64,000 bases of DNA from Bosea sp. OAE506 (GCF_040546595.1 NZ_JBEPOB010000001.1:1489001-1553000), one strand, 5' to 3'; counted from the first letter of the stretch, positions 19,300 through 27,077 are shown. Notes: generated by a model from the letters alone, not told the origin. Numbers and translations are program-made.

Positions 19300-19622
19300 G
19301 CCGGGCGCTCCTGATCGCGCCGGCCTGGCTTGGGCAGAGCGGCCTCTGGACGCTGGACGCCAAGGGCCGCCGCAGCGCCGTCGACGCCGAGGATATCGGG
19401 CTGAGCGAGGATCTGGCGGACCGGCTGGAAGCCTGGATGGACGCGTTCGACGCGATCTATGAAGAGGATGCCGAGGCCCGCTCTCGCTTTCCCAGCGAAG
19501 CCGAGCAGCGCGCCTGGGAGGCCGAGGGCCACGCCATCATGGCGGCGGTCGCAGCCGAACTCGGCGCAGGCTGGTCGGTCTCGGCCGATCTCGCGGGCTG
19601 GCAGGAGATGACGAAACCATGA
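19296..19622 (+). CDS. Hypothetical protein, 108 residues
   Basis: I do not recognise a family. The protein is acidic and helical, with a central 'EDLADRLEAWMDAFDAIYEEDAEARSR' stretch (split here only for description) and no signal peptide or membrane segment. It is coupled on both sides: ATGA with the PEP-mutase-like gene before it and ATGA with the acetyltransferase after it. This makes it a real gene and suggests a role tied to these neighbours. Confidence 0.75.
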   Translation: MSRALLIAPAWLGQSGLWTLDAKGRRSAVDAEDIGLSEDLADRLEAWMDAFDAIYEEDAEARSRFPSEAEQRAWEAEGHAIMAAVAAELGAGWSVSADLAGWQEMTKP

Positions 19623-20317
19623 GCGACGCGAGCCCAACGGCCGACCGCAATCCGATCCTGAACTGGACGGCGCCGCCCTTTCCGCCCGCACGGGTTCTGG
19701 AAGGACGCTATTGCAGGCTCGAGCCGATCGACCCCGCCCGCCATCTCGACGACATCTGGGCTGTGAATGCCGGCCAGGACCACATCTGGGAGTGGATGCC
19801 GGCGCATCCGCCACAGACCAAGGAGGCCTATCGCGAACTGCTGGCGATGATGGCGGGCAAGGCCGGCATCGTGCCCTTCGCGATCATCGACAAGGCCGAC
19901 GGCAAGGCCAAGGGGCATCTCTGGCTGATGGAGATCCGGCCGGAGCAGGGCGTCTTCGAGGTCGGCTACATCACCTATTCGCCGGTGCTGCAGAAGACGC
20001 GCGTCGCGACCGAGGCGATCCATCTCTGCGGCGCCTATGGTTTTTCGCTGGGCTATCGTCGTTTCGAGTGGAAGTGCAACAACCTCAACGAGCCCTCCAA
20101 GCGGGCGGCTCTGCGCTTTGGCTTCCGCTATGAGGGGCTGTTCCGCCAGCACATGGTGGTCAAGGGCCGCAACCGCGACACCGCCTGGTTCTCGATCCTG
20201 GACAGCGAATGGCCGGCGGTCGACGCCGTCTTCGAAGCCTGGCTCGACCCCGGCAATTTCGATGCGGAGGGGCGCCAGAAGGCGCGTCTCGAAAGCTTCC
20301 GGGCCGCGCAGGCCTGA
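19619..20317 (+). CDS. GNAT family acetyltransferase (RimJ/RimL-like)
   Basis: This 232-residue protein resembles RimJ/RimL-type acetyltransferases. It has 'EGRYCRLEPIDPARHLDD' at the N-terminus, the 'VGYITYSPVLQKTRVATEA' acetyl-CoA loop, and 'YRRFEWKCNNLNEPSKRAAL', the typical 'R.EW.C...N..S..AA' motif. The substrate is unknown; members acetylate protein N-termini or small amines. It overlaps the 108-residue gene by four bases and lies 36 bp before the short-chain dehydrogenase. Confidence 0.88.
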   Translation: MSDASPTADRNPILNWTAPPFPPARVLEGRYCRLEPIDPARHLDDIWAVNAGQDHIWEWMPAHPPQTKEAYRELLAMMAGKAGIVPFAIIDKADGKAKGHLWLMEIRPEQGVFEVGYITYSPVLQKTRVATEAIHLCGAYGFSLGYRRFEWKCNNLNEPSKRAALRFGFRYEGLFRQHMVVKGRNRDTAWFSILDSEWPAVDAVFEAWLDPGNFDAEGRQKARLESFRAAQA

Positions 20318-20353
20318 TTTTACCACCAAGAAACGCGAAGGCGAGGACACCAC

Positions 20354-21100
20354 ATGGCAGGACGTTTGAAGGGCAAGGTCGCGGTCGTCACCGCCGCCGG
20401 CCAGGGCATCGGGCGCGCGATCGCGGAAGCCTTCGTCGCAGAGGGCGCGACCGTCTGGGCGACCGACAAGGACGTTGCGCTGCTCGAGGGCATTCCCAAG
20501 GCGAAGAAGCGCAAGCTCGACGTGCTGTCCAACAAGGCGGTCGAAGCCTTCGCGGCGAAGGTCGGGACGATCGACATCCTCGTCAACGCCGCCGGCTACG
20601 TCCATCACGGCACGGTGCTCGACACCGACGACAAGGCCTGGGACTTCTCCTTCGACCTCAACGTCACCTCGATGCACCGCACGATCAAGGCGTTCCTGCC
20701 GGGCATGCTGGAGAAGGGCGCGGGTTCGATCGTCAACATCGCTTCGGGCGCGGGCTCCGTGCGTGGCATCCCGAACCGCTACGCCTATGGCACGACCAAG
20801 GCTGCGGTGATCGGCCTGACCAAGGCGGTCGCGGCGGACTTCATCAAGAAGGGCATCCGCTCGAACGCGATCTGCCCCGGCACGATCCAGTCCCCTTCGC
20901 TCGACCAGCGCATCAAGGATCTGGCGACCTCGACCAAGACCACGGAAGCGGCGGCGCGGCAGGCCTTCATTGACCGCCAGCCGATGGGCCGGCTCGGCAC
21001 GGCGCAGGAGATCGCCTGGCTGGCCGTCTATCTCGCCTCCGACGAGGCGAGCTACACCACCGGCCAGATCCATCTCGCCGATGGCGGCTTCGCTCTCTGA
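20354..21100 (+). CDS. Short-chain dehydrogenase/reductase (sugar-acid or hydroxybutyrate dehydrogenase type)
   Basis: The 248-residue NAD(P)-dependent enzyme has the glycine-rich motif TAAGQGIG near residues 13-20, NAAG near 83-86, catalytic Ser in 'NIASGAG' and Tyr-x3-Lys in 'YAYGTTKAA'. 'ICPGTIQSPSL' and the opening 'LKGKVAVVTAAGQGIG' closely resemble the DHRS6-like group. In bacteria that group includes dehydrogenases of 2-keto-3-deoxy sugar acids and (R)-3-hydroxybutyrate. The nearby dehydratase would make a 2-keto-3-deoxy acid, so the first function is favoured by context. AGG-rich sequence precedes the ATG. Confidence 0.88.
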   Translation: MAGRLKGKVAVVTAAGQGIGRAIAEAFVAEGATVWATDKDVALLEGIPKAKKRKLDVLSNKAVEAFAAKVGTIDILVNAAGYVHHGTVLDTDDKAWDFSFDLNVTSMHRTIKAFLPGMLEKGAGSIVNIASGAGSVRGIPNRYAYGTTKAAVIGLTKAVAADFIKKGIRSNAICPGTIQSPSLDQRIKDLATSTKTTEAAARQAFIDRQPMGRLGTAQEIAWLAVYLASDEASYTTGQIHLADGGFAL

Positions 21101-21131
21101 GCGCAGATAAAAAACGACAGGGAGAAAGCCC

Positions 21132-22115
21132 ATGCATATTCTCGTTCTCGGTGGGGCCGGCATGGCCGGCCGCAAGTTCATCGAGCGTCTCGCCCGTGAC
21201 GGCGAACTTGGCGGCAAGCCCATCGCGAAGATCACCGCGCAGGATGTCGTCGCTGCGCAGGCGCCCAAGGGCGCGGCCTTCGCCTTCGATGCCATCGTCT
21301 CGGATCTCTCGGTGCCGGGCGAAGCGGAGAAGCTGATCGCCTCGCGGCCCGAACTGATCATTCACCTGGCGGCGGTCGTCTCGGGCGAGGCCGAGGCCGA
21401 TTTCGAGAAGGGCTACAAGATCAATCTCGACGGGACGCGCTTCCTGTTCGAGGCGATCCGCCTGACCGGCGACTGCTACAAGCCGCGTGTCGTCTTCACC
21501 TCGTCGGTCGCCGTGTTCGGGGCGCCGTTCCACGACAAGATCGGCGACGAGTTCTTCACGACGCCGCTGACGAGCTACGGCACGCAGAAGGCGATCTGCG
21601 AACTGCTGCTCTCGGATTACTCGCGCCGCGGCTTCTTCGATGGGCTCAGCATCCGCTTCCCGACGATCTGCGTCCGGCCGGGAACGCCCAACAAGGCGGC
21701 GTCAGGCTTCTTCTCCAACATCATCCGCGAGCCGCTGAACGGCATCGACGCGGTGCTGCCGGTGTCGGACCAGGTGCGCCACTGGCACGCCTCGCCGCGC
21801 TCGGCGGTCAACTTCCTGATCCATGCCGCGACCATGGACCTGGCGGCCGTCGGTCCCCGCCGCGCGCTGAACATGCCGGGCTATTCCTGCACGGTGGCGG
21901 AGCAGATCGAGGCGTTGCGCAAGGTCGCGGGCGACGGCGTCGTGGCGCGCATCAAGCGCGTCCCCGATCCGGTGATCGACAAGATCGTCGAGGGCTGGCC
22001 GCGCAATTTCGACCCGCAGCGCGCGATCGCGCTCGGCTTCAAGGCCGAGTCGAGCTTCGACGAGATCATCCGCATCCATATCGAGGATGAGCTCGGCGGA
22101 ACGTTCGTGAAGTAG
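21132..22115 (+). CDS. denD: D-erythronate dehydrogenase-like NAD-dependent epimerase/dehydratase family protein
   Basis: This 327-residue extended short-chain dehydrogenase has the NAD-binding GGAGMAG near residues 7-13, 'VVFTSSVAVFG' with the catalytic Ser/Thr, and Tyr-x3-Lys in 'TSYGTQKAICE'. The sequence follows the D-erythronate dehydrogenase (DenD) pattern ('LSIRFPTICVRPGTPNKAASGF'). DenD oxidises D-erythronate to 2-keto-D-erythronate in C4 sugar-acid catabolism. GGGAGAAA lies just before the start. The gene closes the sugar-acid set and is followed by a palindromic repeat. The partner genes of the usual denD operon (OtnI/OtnC types) are not seen. Confidence 0.85.
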   Translation: MHILVLGGAGMAGRKFIERLARDGELGGKPIAKITAQDVVAAQAPKGAAFAFDAIVSDLSVPGEAEKLIASRPELIIHLAAVVSGEAEADFEKGYKINLDGTRFLFEAIRLTGDCYKPRVVFTSSVAVFGAPFHDKIGDEFFTTPLTSYGTQKAICELLLSDYSRRGFFDGLSIRFPTICVRPGTPNKAASGFFSNIIREPLNGIDAVLPVSDQVRHWHASPRSAVNFLIHAATMDLAAVGPRRALNMPGYSCTVAEQIEALRKVAGDGVVARIKRVPDPVIDKIVEGWPRNFDPQRAIALGFKAESSFDEIIRIHIEDELGGTFVK

Positions 22116-22126
22116 GCAGAACTGGG

Positions 22127-22203
22127 CGTCATGCTCGGGCTCGACCCGAGCATCTCCGGATTGAGATTCCCGGGTCGGCGCAAGGCGCCGCCCGGGAATG
22201 ACG
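22127..22203. repeat. Palindromic intergenic repeat, copy 3
   Basis: About 77 bp with ends CGTCATGCTCGGG and CCCGGGAATGACG and the same internal GCTCGGG..CCCGAGC hairpin as copies 1 and 2. It separates the convergent denD-like and acetyltransferase genes and may work as a bidirectional terminator. Confidence 0.8.
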
Positions 22204-22211
22204 TTTGACGC

Positions 22212-22865
22212 TCACGCCGGGCAGGGTTCGCACGGCGTGTCGAGGGCGACGGAGGGTTCGATCTCCGGCGCATGGGTCCAGCCGCTGCTGCCCCAGGTCT
22301 TCAGCGCCGCCCAGGTCGAGCGGTCGAGCCGGTATTGCTCGCAGGGGAAGAGCCCGCCGCGGGCCGGCAGGGACTTCAGGAAGGAACCCTCGGCGCGGAA
22401 GCCCGACTTCTCCAGCACGCGCTTGGACGCGGGATTGATGACCCGCGCATCGGCCTCGATCGCCTTGATCTCGCTCAGCGAGAACACGGTGTCGATCAGC
22501 GCCTGGGTGGCCTCCGTCGCCAGCCCCTTGCCCCAGTGATTGGTGCCGAGCCAGTAGCCGATGAAGGGCACGCCGGTCGCCTGCCTGTGCGCGCCGATCA
22601 TGCCGATCAACTCATTGGGCTTCGAGCGCGGCGTGATCGCCAGCACCAGATGCTCACCCAGCGCATTGCCCTTGCGCATGGCGAAGATGAAGGGCTCGAC
22701 TGCATCCACCGGATAGGGATGCGGGATCGAGGCCGTCATCTCGGCCACGGCTTTCTCCCCCGCCTGACGCAGAATGGCGGAAGCGTCCGCCATGCGCGGC
22801 CAGCGCAGCCAGAGACGGCGGGTCTCGAGCCGGAAGACATCGTCGCGGGTCAATTCGGGGAACAT
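22212..22865 (-). CDS. GNAT family acetyltransferase
   Basis: The protein of 217 residues is a RimJ/RimL-like acetyltransferase: 'LETRRLWLRWPRMADASAI', 'FIGYWLGTNHWGKGLATEA' as the acetyl-CoA loop, and 'ARVINPASKRVLEKSGF'. The last 20 residues end in 'CEPCPA', outside the fold. The start at 22865 gives a normal N-terminus; the frame continues 17 codons upstream without homology. It lies downstream of rpmA on the same strand but behind the rpmA terminator. Confidence 0.85.
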   Translation of the reverse strand: MFPELTRDDVFRLETRRLWLRWPRMADASAILRQAGEKAVAEMTASIPHPYPVDAVEPFIFAMRKGNALGEHLVLAITPRSKPNELIGMIGAHRQATGVPFIGYWLGTNHWGKGLATEATQALIDTVFSLSEIKAIEADARVINPASKRVLEKSGFRAEGSFLKSLPARGGLFPCEQYRLDRSTWAALKTWGSSGWTHAPEIEPSVALDTPCEPCPA

Positions 22866-22888
22866 CGGGTCACTCCGTCGGCGCAAAC

Positions 22889-22924
22889 GAAAAAGGGAGC
22901 TGGGATTTGGTCCCACCTCCCTTT
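22889..22924 (-). terminator. Rho-independent terminator of rplU-rpmA
   Basis: On the minus strand AAAGGGAGGTGGGA pairs with TCCCAGCTCCCTTT around a short loop and is followed by a T run. It lies about 90 bp past the rpmA stop. A second hairpin (GATCCG..CGGATC, 22963-22994) lies between it and rpmA. Confidence 0.8.
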
Positions 22925-23016
22925 CGCTGACCTTGGGTGACCCTGTAGAGGGCTGGACCCCTGATCCGTTCCGGTTCGATGGAACCGGCGGATCGGAGAA
23001 ATCCCTATCCGCCGTC

Positions 23017-23283
23017 TTACTCTGCGGCCTCTTGGGCCGGGACTACGTTCACGAAAGCTCGGCCGAGTTTCGTCGTGAATCGGACGCGGCCGGCCGTGGT
23101 CGCAAAGAGGGTATGGTCTTTGCCCATGCCGACATTGACGCCGGCATGCCAACGGGTGCCGCGCTGGCGGATGATGATGTTGCCCGGAATGACGGCCTGG
23201 TCGCCGAACTTCTTCACGCCGAGGCGCTTGCTTTCGGAGTCGCGACCGTTGCGGGACGAGCCGCCTGCCTTTTTGTGAGCCAT
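23017..23283 (-). CDS. rpmA: 50S ribosomal protein L27
   Basis: The 88-residue protein is L27, which lies near the peptidyl-transferase centre. '[20 protein letters not shown]' is the universal N-terminus and '[20 protein letters not shown]' the core. The Ala/Glu tail is common in alphaproteobacteria. It follows rplU by 100 bp and has its own strong terminator. The GTPase gene obgE, often next in other bacteria, is absent here. Confidence 0.98.
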   Translation of the reverse strand: MAHKKAGGSSRNGRDSESKRLGVKKFGDQAVIPGNIIIRQRGTRWHAGVNVGMGKDHTLFATTAGRVRFTTKLGRAFVNVVPAQEAAE

Positions 23284-23383
23284 AACGCCCTACCTCAAAA
23301 CTGATGTGGTCTCTCTAACCCGAATCGGCGGCAAAAGCCAGCCGGTTCGGGCGGGGAAGCGAAGACGGGACTGACGGGAGGCG

Positions 23384-24076
23384 TCAGTAGTCCTCGCCGG
23401 AAGCCAGCTCGGCCTGGTCGGCCTTGGCCCGCGGGGGCTTGCCGGCCAGGAGTTCCTTGGCCTGCACGACCCACTCCTCGCGGGTGGCGCGGCCGCGGAG
23501 CTTGAGCTCCTCGTCCCACTTGGCGACGTCGGCCTCGGTCCAGGCGGCGATGTCGTTCCAGGAGGTGATGCCGGCGGCGCGCAGCTTCTTCTCGATGGTC
23601 GGGCCGACGCCCGAGATCAGCGAGAGGTTGGAGGCGTCCAGCGCACCGGCCTCGGCCTTGGCGGCCTTGGGAGCCTTCGCGGCGGGCTTGGCCTTGGCCT
23701 CGGCAGCGCCGGCCTGAAGCGCGACGGCCGAAGCCTCGCCCTTCTTCATCTCCGGCTTCTTGCCGCCGGTGAGAATGTCGGTGATGCGGATGACCGTCAG
23801 CTCGGCGCGGAAGCCACGCTTGCGCTTCGAATTCTGGCGGCGACGCTTCTTGAAGGCGATGACCTTGTCGCCGCGAGCCTGCTCGACGATCTCGGCGGCA
23901 ACCGTGATCTCGGAGAGGGCCTTGGCGTCGAGCGTGGTCTTCTCGCCGTCGGTGAGCATCAGCACGGTGTCGAAGGCGACGGTGTCGCCCGGGTTGCCTT
24001 CGATCTTGGCGGTGGTGATGCGATCGTTGGCGGTCACGCGGAACTGTTTTCCGCCGGTCTTGATGACTGCGAACAT
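23384..24076 (-). CDS. rplU: 50S ribosomal protein L21 with C-terminal helix-hairpin-helix extension
   Basis: The first 103 or so residues are L21 ('MFAVIKTGGKQFRVT', 'KRRRQNSKRKRGFRAELTVI'), which binds 23S rRNA. They are followed by an Ala/Lys-rich linker and, from about residue 155, a helix-hairpin-helix domain ('LISGVGPTIEKKLRAAGI'). The total is 230 residues, twice the usual bacterial length. This extension is typical of Hyphomicrobiales. The ATG at 24076 follows GGAGG by five bases; the ATG four codons earlier overlaps that ribosome binding site and is rejected. Confidence 0.97.
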   Translation of the reverse strand: MFAVIKTGGKQFRVTANDRITTAKIEGNPGDTVAFDTVLMLTDGEKTTLDAKALSEITVAAEIVEQARGDKVIAFKKRRRQNSKRKRGFRAELTVIRITDILTGGKKPEMKKGEASAVALQAGAAEAKAKPAAKAPKAAKAEAGALDASNLSLISGVGPTIEKKLRAAGITSWNDIAAWTEADVAKWDEELKLRGRATREEWVVQAKELLAGKPPRAKADQAELASGEDY

Positions 24077-24359
24077 TTTATCCTCCATGTTCGGCCCCGC
24101 CCTGTCACGGCCTTGACGAGGCGCATGCGGGACGGCTTTTTGGCAGTCGTTACGGGTCAGGGTTCGCTCTTGCCGGCCTCAGGCTCGCGCGTGGCGAAAC
24201 CAAGGGGCCAAAAGAGATCGGGCGCGGGTTTCCCCACGCCGGACGAGGCTCGATAGTCGCTGGGGTCGCAGAGGTCAAGCGAAAGCGTCACCTGACGTGC
24301 CGAATGCGACGCCTCGGCGACAGCGCGGGACAGAAAGCGGCCGGCGCGCGAGCGAAGGC
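24077..24359. other. Intergenic region between rplU and tRNA-Ser
   Basis: About 280 bp without a convincing gene. It must hold the rplU-rpmA promoter on the minus strand; I cannot place it with confidence. Short open frames here lack ribosome binding sites. Confidence 0.5.
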
Positions 24360-24388
24360 TTGTTTTGGCCGAACACCGCGTGTAGTAA
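24360..24388 (+). promoter_or_regulatory. Sigma-70-type promoter of tRNA-Ser
   Basis: TTGTTT (24360-24365) and TAGTAA (24383-24388) are spaced by 17 bp and lie 29 bp before the mature tRNA 5' end. Confidence 0.6.
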
Positions 24389-24416
24389 CCCGCCTGCTTC
24401 GACCGAAGGCGACCGC

Positions 24417-24506
24417 GGACAGGTGGCAGAGTGGTTGAATGCACCGCACTCGAAATGCGGCATACCCGCAAGGGTATCGGGGGTTCAAATCCCTCCCTGT
24501 CCGCCA
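24417..24506 (+). tRNA. tRNA-Ser (anticodon CGA)
   Basis: The 90-base gene folds as a class II tRNA. The acceptor stem is GGACAGG paired with CCTGTCC, discriminator G, and CCA is encoded (24504-24506). The anticodon stem CCGCA/TGCGG encloses the loop CTCGAAA, giving anticodon CGA, which reads UCG serine codons. A long variable arm (ACCCGCAAGGGT) is present, as in serine tRNAs. Its 3' end from 24493 is the attachment site of the mobile element; the inserted element kept the gene intact. Confidence 0.96.
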
Positions 24507-24512
24507 CTTCCT
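24493..24512 (+). repeat. attL core: 20-bp direct repeat in the tRNA-Ser 3' end
   Basis: CTCCCTGTCCGCCACTTCCT occurs here and again, identical, at 45066-45085. The first 14 bases are the T-stem/acceptor end of tRNA-Ser with CCA; the last six lie just beyond. This is the pattern left by a tyrosine integrase inserting at a tRNA end. Confidence 0.92.
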
Positions 24513-24562
24513 CACCGCAAGTACCTGTAATTGAACGGTATTTTGCGGCTGATACCGATGTT

Positions 24563-24582
24563 ACCCCAACTTTTGCCCCAAC
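24563..24582. promoter_or_regulatory. Candidate integrase arm-type site near attL
   Basis: ACCCCAACTTTTGCCCCAAC is two ACCCCAAC/GCCCCAAC boxes 12 bp apart, 51 bp inside attL. Nearly the same sequence lies near attR at 44928-44947, in the same orientation. Such paired boxes at both ends fit accessory binding sites of the integrase's N-terminal domain. Confidence 0.55.
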
Positions 24583-24883
24583 GCCTGCGCGGGATGCTGG
24601 TCACTTTGGCATGCCGATCAGCTTCCTTGCCGCCTTCGACGCTCCCACAGGGCTTTCTGTCGCTCGTCAGCGCGATCCGCGTTTGAGGCTTTCAGGAAGG
24701 CCGTCCGAGCGAGCGTTTTGATCTCAGGCCGGCAGAGCTCCAGCATGGCCTACAGCAGCTTTTCTGTTCAACGAAATTGCCCTCGCGGGCCTTCAACAAT
24801 TTGGTCAACCTAAGCAATACGGATAAATGCGCTTGCGGCTCCACGACCCCATGGATTAGCTTCTAACAAAGGGAGAGTGTGTC
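24583..24883. other. Left-end non-coding stretch of the element
   Basis: The region before the RTX gene holds one coding-like minus-strand fragment (24618-24746) and, further right, AT-rich sequence that probably carries the RTX promoter. TTGGTC at 24801 and ATAAAT at 24823 are a possible but weak pair with 16-bp spacing. Nothing else is recognisable. Confidence 0.4.
24618..24746 (-). pseudogene. Short coding-like fragment, 42 codons
   Basis: A minus-strand frame from an ATG at 24746 reads 'MLELCRPEIKTLARTAFLKA' and continues with a charged 'DRADERQKALWERRRRQGS' end. The composition looks like a genuine soluble helical protein end, but an in-frame stop lies two codons before the ATG and no good ribosome binding site is seen. 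It may be the remnant of a longer gene at the element's edge. No family recognised. Confidence 0.25.
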
Positions 24884-26116
24884 ATGACGCAGCTCAATGC
24901 GACGACTTTTGTTGGAGTGGCCAGCAGAAATGAGTATTTTACGTTCTTTGATGCGTCATATGTTGATGCTGGGGCTGGAAACGATGGGGTCGTTGGCTCG
25001 TTTCTCTCAGATTACATCATGGGCGGCGCCGGGGACGATATCATCCAGGGGAACACTGGCAATGATGTAATCATAGGAGATTTTGCATCTGACGTGAATT
25101 CATCAGTTGGTGGCAACGATTTCATCGATGCTGGAATAGGAAGCGATACTGTATTTGGCGGGGGCGGCGACGATTTCATATTCGGCAGCGTTCCGGATGG
25201 CTTCAATACGACTGATCCAGATGACGATTACTTGGATGGCGGCGCTGGAAACGATGTTATATGGGGCGGGAGAGGGTCCGATACTATCATCGGAGGTGAC
25301 GGCGATGATACCCTTTTTGGCAGCACGAGGACTTTTGGCGGCTCCGTCACCCTAACAGTGACATTGACGCATAACGGTACAACAGACGCCGTGGAATCTC
25401 GCAACTTTATCGGGTTCGTTCCCATCACCGGAGATGACGGCGCTGCCGACAGTCTTGATGGCGGAAACGGAAATGATTTTCTCGCCGGGGGTTCAGGCAA
25501 CGATACACTGCGAGGTGGGAATGACCAGGACCAGCTTGATGGCAGTGCCGGCGCCGATCTGCTTGATGGAGGCCAAGGTTTCGACTTCGCCCGCTACGAT
25601 GGCTCTTTGCTAGGTGTCGTCGTTCGACTTGACTCGGGAGTTGGCCTGAACGGCGATGCGCAAGGCGATAGTCTCATTGGCATTGAGGGCCTGATAGGAT
25701 CCGCACAGCAAGATTTTCTGATTGGTGACGCCCAAAGCAACGCTCTGGTCGGCCAAAGTGGCGACGACTGGCTATTCGGACAAGGTGGCGGCGACGAACT
25801 TCGCGGCGGCATCGGCTCGGATCAACTGATCGGCGGGACTGGCGCGGACCAGTTGTACGGAGATACCGGCAACGACCAGTTCTGGACGCTCGCGGCCGAT
25901 TTCCAGGCAGGGGTCTGGGACGTGATCTACGACTTCGGCGAGGCGGCCGACAATTTCGACTATCTCCGTTTCGAAGGCGTCAGCGCCTCGCAGCTCATCA
26001 TCGGTGACAACGGCGGCCATGCCGTCATCACGACCAGCGCGCTGAACTACTCGGGCGGCATCATCATTCTGAATTTCTCGGGTGTTCAGACGCTTGATCA
26101 GCTGATCTTCGCCTGA
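24884..26116 (+). CDS. RTX calcium-binding repeat protein (hemolysin-type repeats)
   Basis: The 410-residue protein consists largely of nonapeptide GGxGxDxUx repeats, which bind calcium in a parallel beta-roll. Groups lie near residues 28-62, 70-90, 115-145, 190-230 and 285-330. A non-repeat region near 150-180 ('VTLTVTLTHNGTTDAVESRN') and a C-terminal domain ending in 'GVQTLDQLIFA' follow. RTX proteins leave the cell through type I secretion with an uncleaved C-terminal signal. No ABC/membrane-fusion secretion genes are nearby, so a chromosomal exporter must serve it. No enzymatic domain is visible. GGGAGAG lies before the ATG. The gene is clearly more AT-rich than the chromosome, a sign of transfer. 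Confidence 0.9.
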   Translation: MTQLNATTFVGVASRNEYFTFFDASYVDAGAGNDGVVGSFLSDYIMGGAGDDIIQGNTGNDVIIGDFASDVNSSVGGNDFIDAGIGSDTVFGGGGDDFIFGSVPDGFNTTDPDDDYLDGGAGNDVIWGGRGSDTIIGGDGDDTLFGSTRTFGGSVTLTVTLTHNGTTDAVESRNFIGFVPITGDDGAADSLDGGNGNDFLAGGSGNDTLRGGNDQDQLDGSAGADLLDGGQGFDFARYDGSLLGVVVRLDSGVGLNGDAQGDSLIGIEGLIGSAQQDFLIGDAQSNALVGQSGDDWLFGQGGGDELRGGIGSDQLIGGTGADQLYGDTGNDQFWTLAADFQAGVWDVIYDFGEAADNFDYLRFEGVSASQLIIGDNGGHAVITTSALNYSGGIIILNFSGVQTLDQLIFA

Positions 26117-26132
26117 TCAAATCGCGTACTAG

Positions 26133-26318
26133 GTGTGTAGTCCTCTGGATTGATGGTGCATCGCCGATCCTGAATCGTCAGGATGAGGGGGCCCTATGGC
26201 AAGCGTTCTTCACGGCAGCGCCCGCACGACGCCGTGTTCGAGCCGAGTTCCAAGCGTCGAAGAAAGCGCCCGGCCCCTTGCCGCCCGCTGCGGCTTGAAC
26301 CCCAAGACGGTGGGCTAG
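26133..26318 (+). pseudogene. Remnant of an IS481-family transposase with its left end
   Basis: From an ATG at 26196 the frame reads 'MASVLHGSARTTP', then degraded sequence, then 'AARCGLNPKTVG' and a stop. This matches the N-terminus of IS481-type transposases ('VLHGSARTTP...ALARRYGLNPKTVAKWRKR'). Small indels disrupt the middle, and everything after the first helix-turn-helix is missing. TGTGTAGTCCTCTGGATTG at 26133 resembles the terminal inverted repeat of such elements. It is a dead stump beside the RTX gene. Confidence 0.7.
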
Positions 26319-26701
26319 TGCCGCTTTGACGCAAGGCTGATTGCCAGCGCCGCGACCACGGTCACCGGCTCATTCGATTGGACAGCGTGACCGATCAAGG
26401 CGCTCGCCTGCGCGTCGCGCTCGTCATTGGTCGCCGGGCGCCGCTCGCGCAACTCAGCGATGCAGCGGTCGCCGCCTTCGATCATGGCAAGGGCCATCCC
26501 CTCCAGCCATTCGCCGGCCGGGGTCTGGCCGGCCTCGCAGAAGCCGCCGAACTCTGGCGCGGCCAGCATGTCGATTGCCAGTTGTCCAAGTGTGCGGCTG
26601 GCGCTGGCGCACGCGGCCAACTGCGCGACCGTCATGCGGGGGAGGGCGTCGGCGATCCGCGAGGGCTGCAAGATGCCGTCGATGAATTGAAGCTGCGTCA
26701 T
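26315..26701 (-). CDS. Hypothetical element protein, 128 residues
   Basis: I do not recognise a named family. The protein starts 'MTQLQFIDGILQPSRIADAL' and is helical, with 'ASRTLGQLAIDMLAAPEFGGF' and 'GEWLEGMALAMIEGGDRCIAE' in the middle. It has no signal or membrane segment. The ATG at 26701 has a better context than one 25 codons upstream. Its stop touches the IS remnant. It is the last gene of the leftward operon that begins at 29263. Confidence 0.65.
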   Translation of the reverse strand: MTQLQFIDGILQPSRIADALPRMTVAQLAACASASRTLGQLAIDMLAAPEFGGFCEAGQTPAGEWLEGMALAMIEGGDRCIAELRERRPATNDERDAQASALIGHAVQSNEPVTVVAALAISLASKRH

Positions 26702-26739
26702 GGTTTCGGCCTCCAGGCCGGGGGCTGGGTTCGGTTTCA

Positions 26740-26991
26740 TCAGAGCGGGGCGAGGGCTTCCGACAGGCCGCCCCAATCGGCGATGCCGTTGTCGCTGGGC
26801 TCGCCCTCATCGCCGAGCAGATCGAGGGGGAAGCCGGCGCCGTGGGTTTCGCTTGCGGTCTGTTCCCGGTCGGCGTCGCCGTCCAATTCGTCCAGGGCGT
26901 CGATCAGCGCGGCAATGACGGCCTCAATCCGGCGCCGGGCGTGAAAGTTGATCGAGGGCGAATGCGCGAGCCGGCGATTGGATGCCCGCAC
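26740..26991 (-). CDS. Small hypothetical protein with 'FHARRRIEAVIAALIDALDELDGD' type motif
   Basis: The 83-residue product has an N-terminal helix rich in Arg followed by 'VIAALIDALDELDGDADRE', an acidic pattern I have seen in many small proteins on mobile DNA of Hyphomicrobiales. Its function is unknown. Translation may begin at the ATG at 26991, inside the preceding small frame. Alternatively, the true protein may be a fusion with that frame across a shift (see 26904-27065). Confidence 0.6.
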   Translation of the reverse strand: MRASNRRLAHSPSINFHARRRIEAVIAALIDALDELDGDADREQTASETHGAGFPLDLLGDEGEPSDNGIADWGGLSEALAPL

Positions 26992-27065
26992 CAGGGCGAG
27001 GCGGCCCCCACTGCGGCCAGCAAGGCCGGGTTGGGGCGCGGGGTGGCGTCATAGGCGAGGGACAT
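26904..27065 (-). CDS. Small ORF with strong ribosome binding site, overlapping the next gene
   Basis: An ATG at 27065 follows GGAGG by eight bases and opens a 53-codon frame, 'MSLAYDATPRPNPALLAAVG' onward to a stop at 26904. It overlaps the 'FHARRR' gene by 88 bp in another frame. The start signal is much better than that of the overlapped gene. Either the two are separate coupled genes, or a single base error or frameshift splits one protein of about 105 residues. Confidence 0.4.
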   Translation of the reverse strand: MSLAYDATPRPNPALLAAVGAASPWCGHPIAGSRIRPRSTFTPGAGLRPSLPR

Positions 27066-27077
27066 GGCGCGGGCCTC

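Noticed and set aside
19457..21361. Long minus-strand frame opposite the acetyltransferase, dehydrogenase and DenD-like genes
   Set aside because: The genes on the plus strand have full family motifs; the minus frame reads as Arg/Asp/Ala-rich shadow sequence.
24431..24721. Open frame starting inside the tRNA-Ser gene
   Set aside because: It crosses the tRNA and attL and has no ribosome binding site; chance frame.
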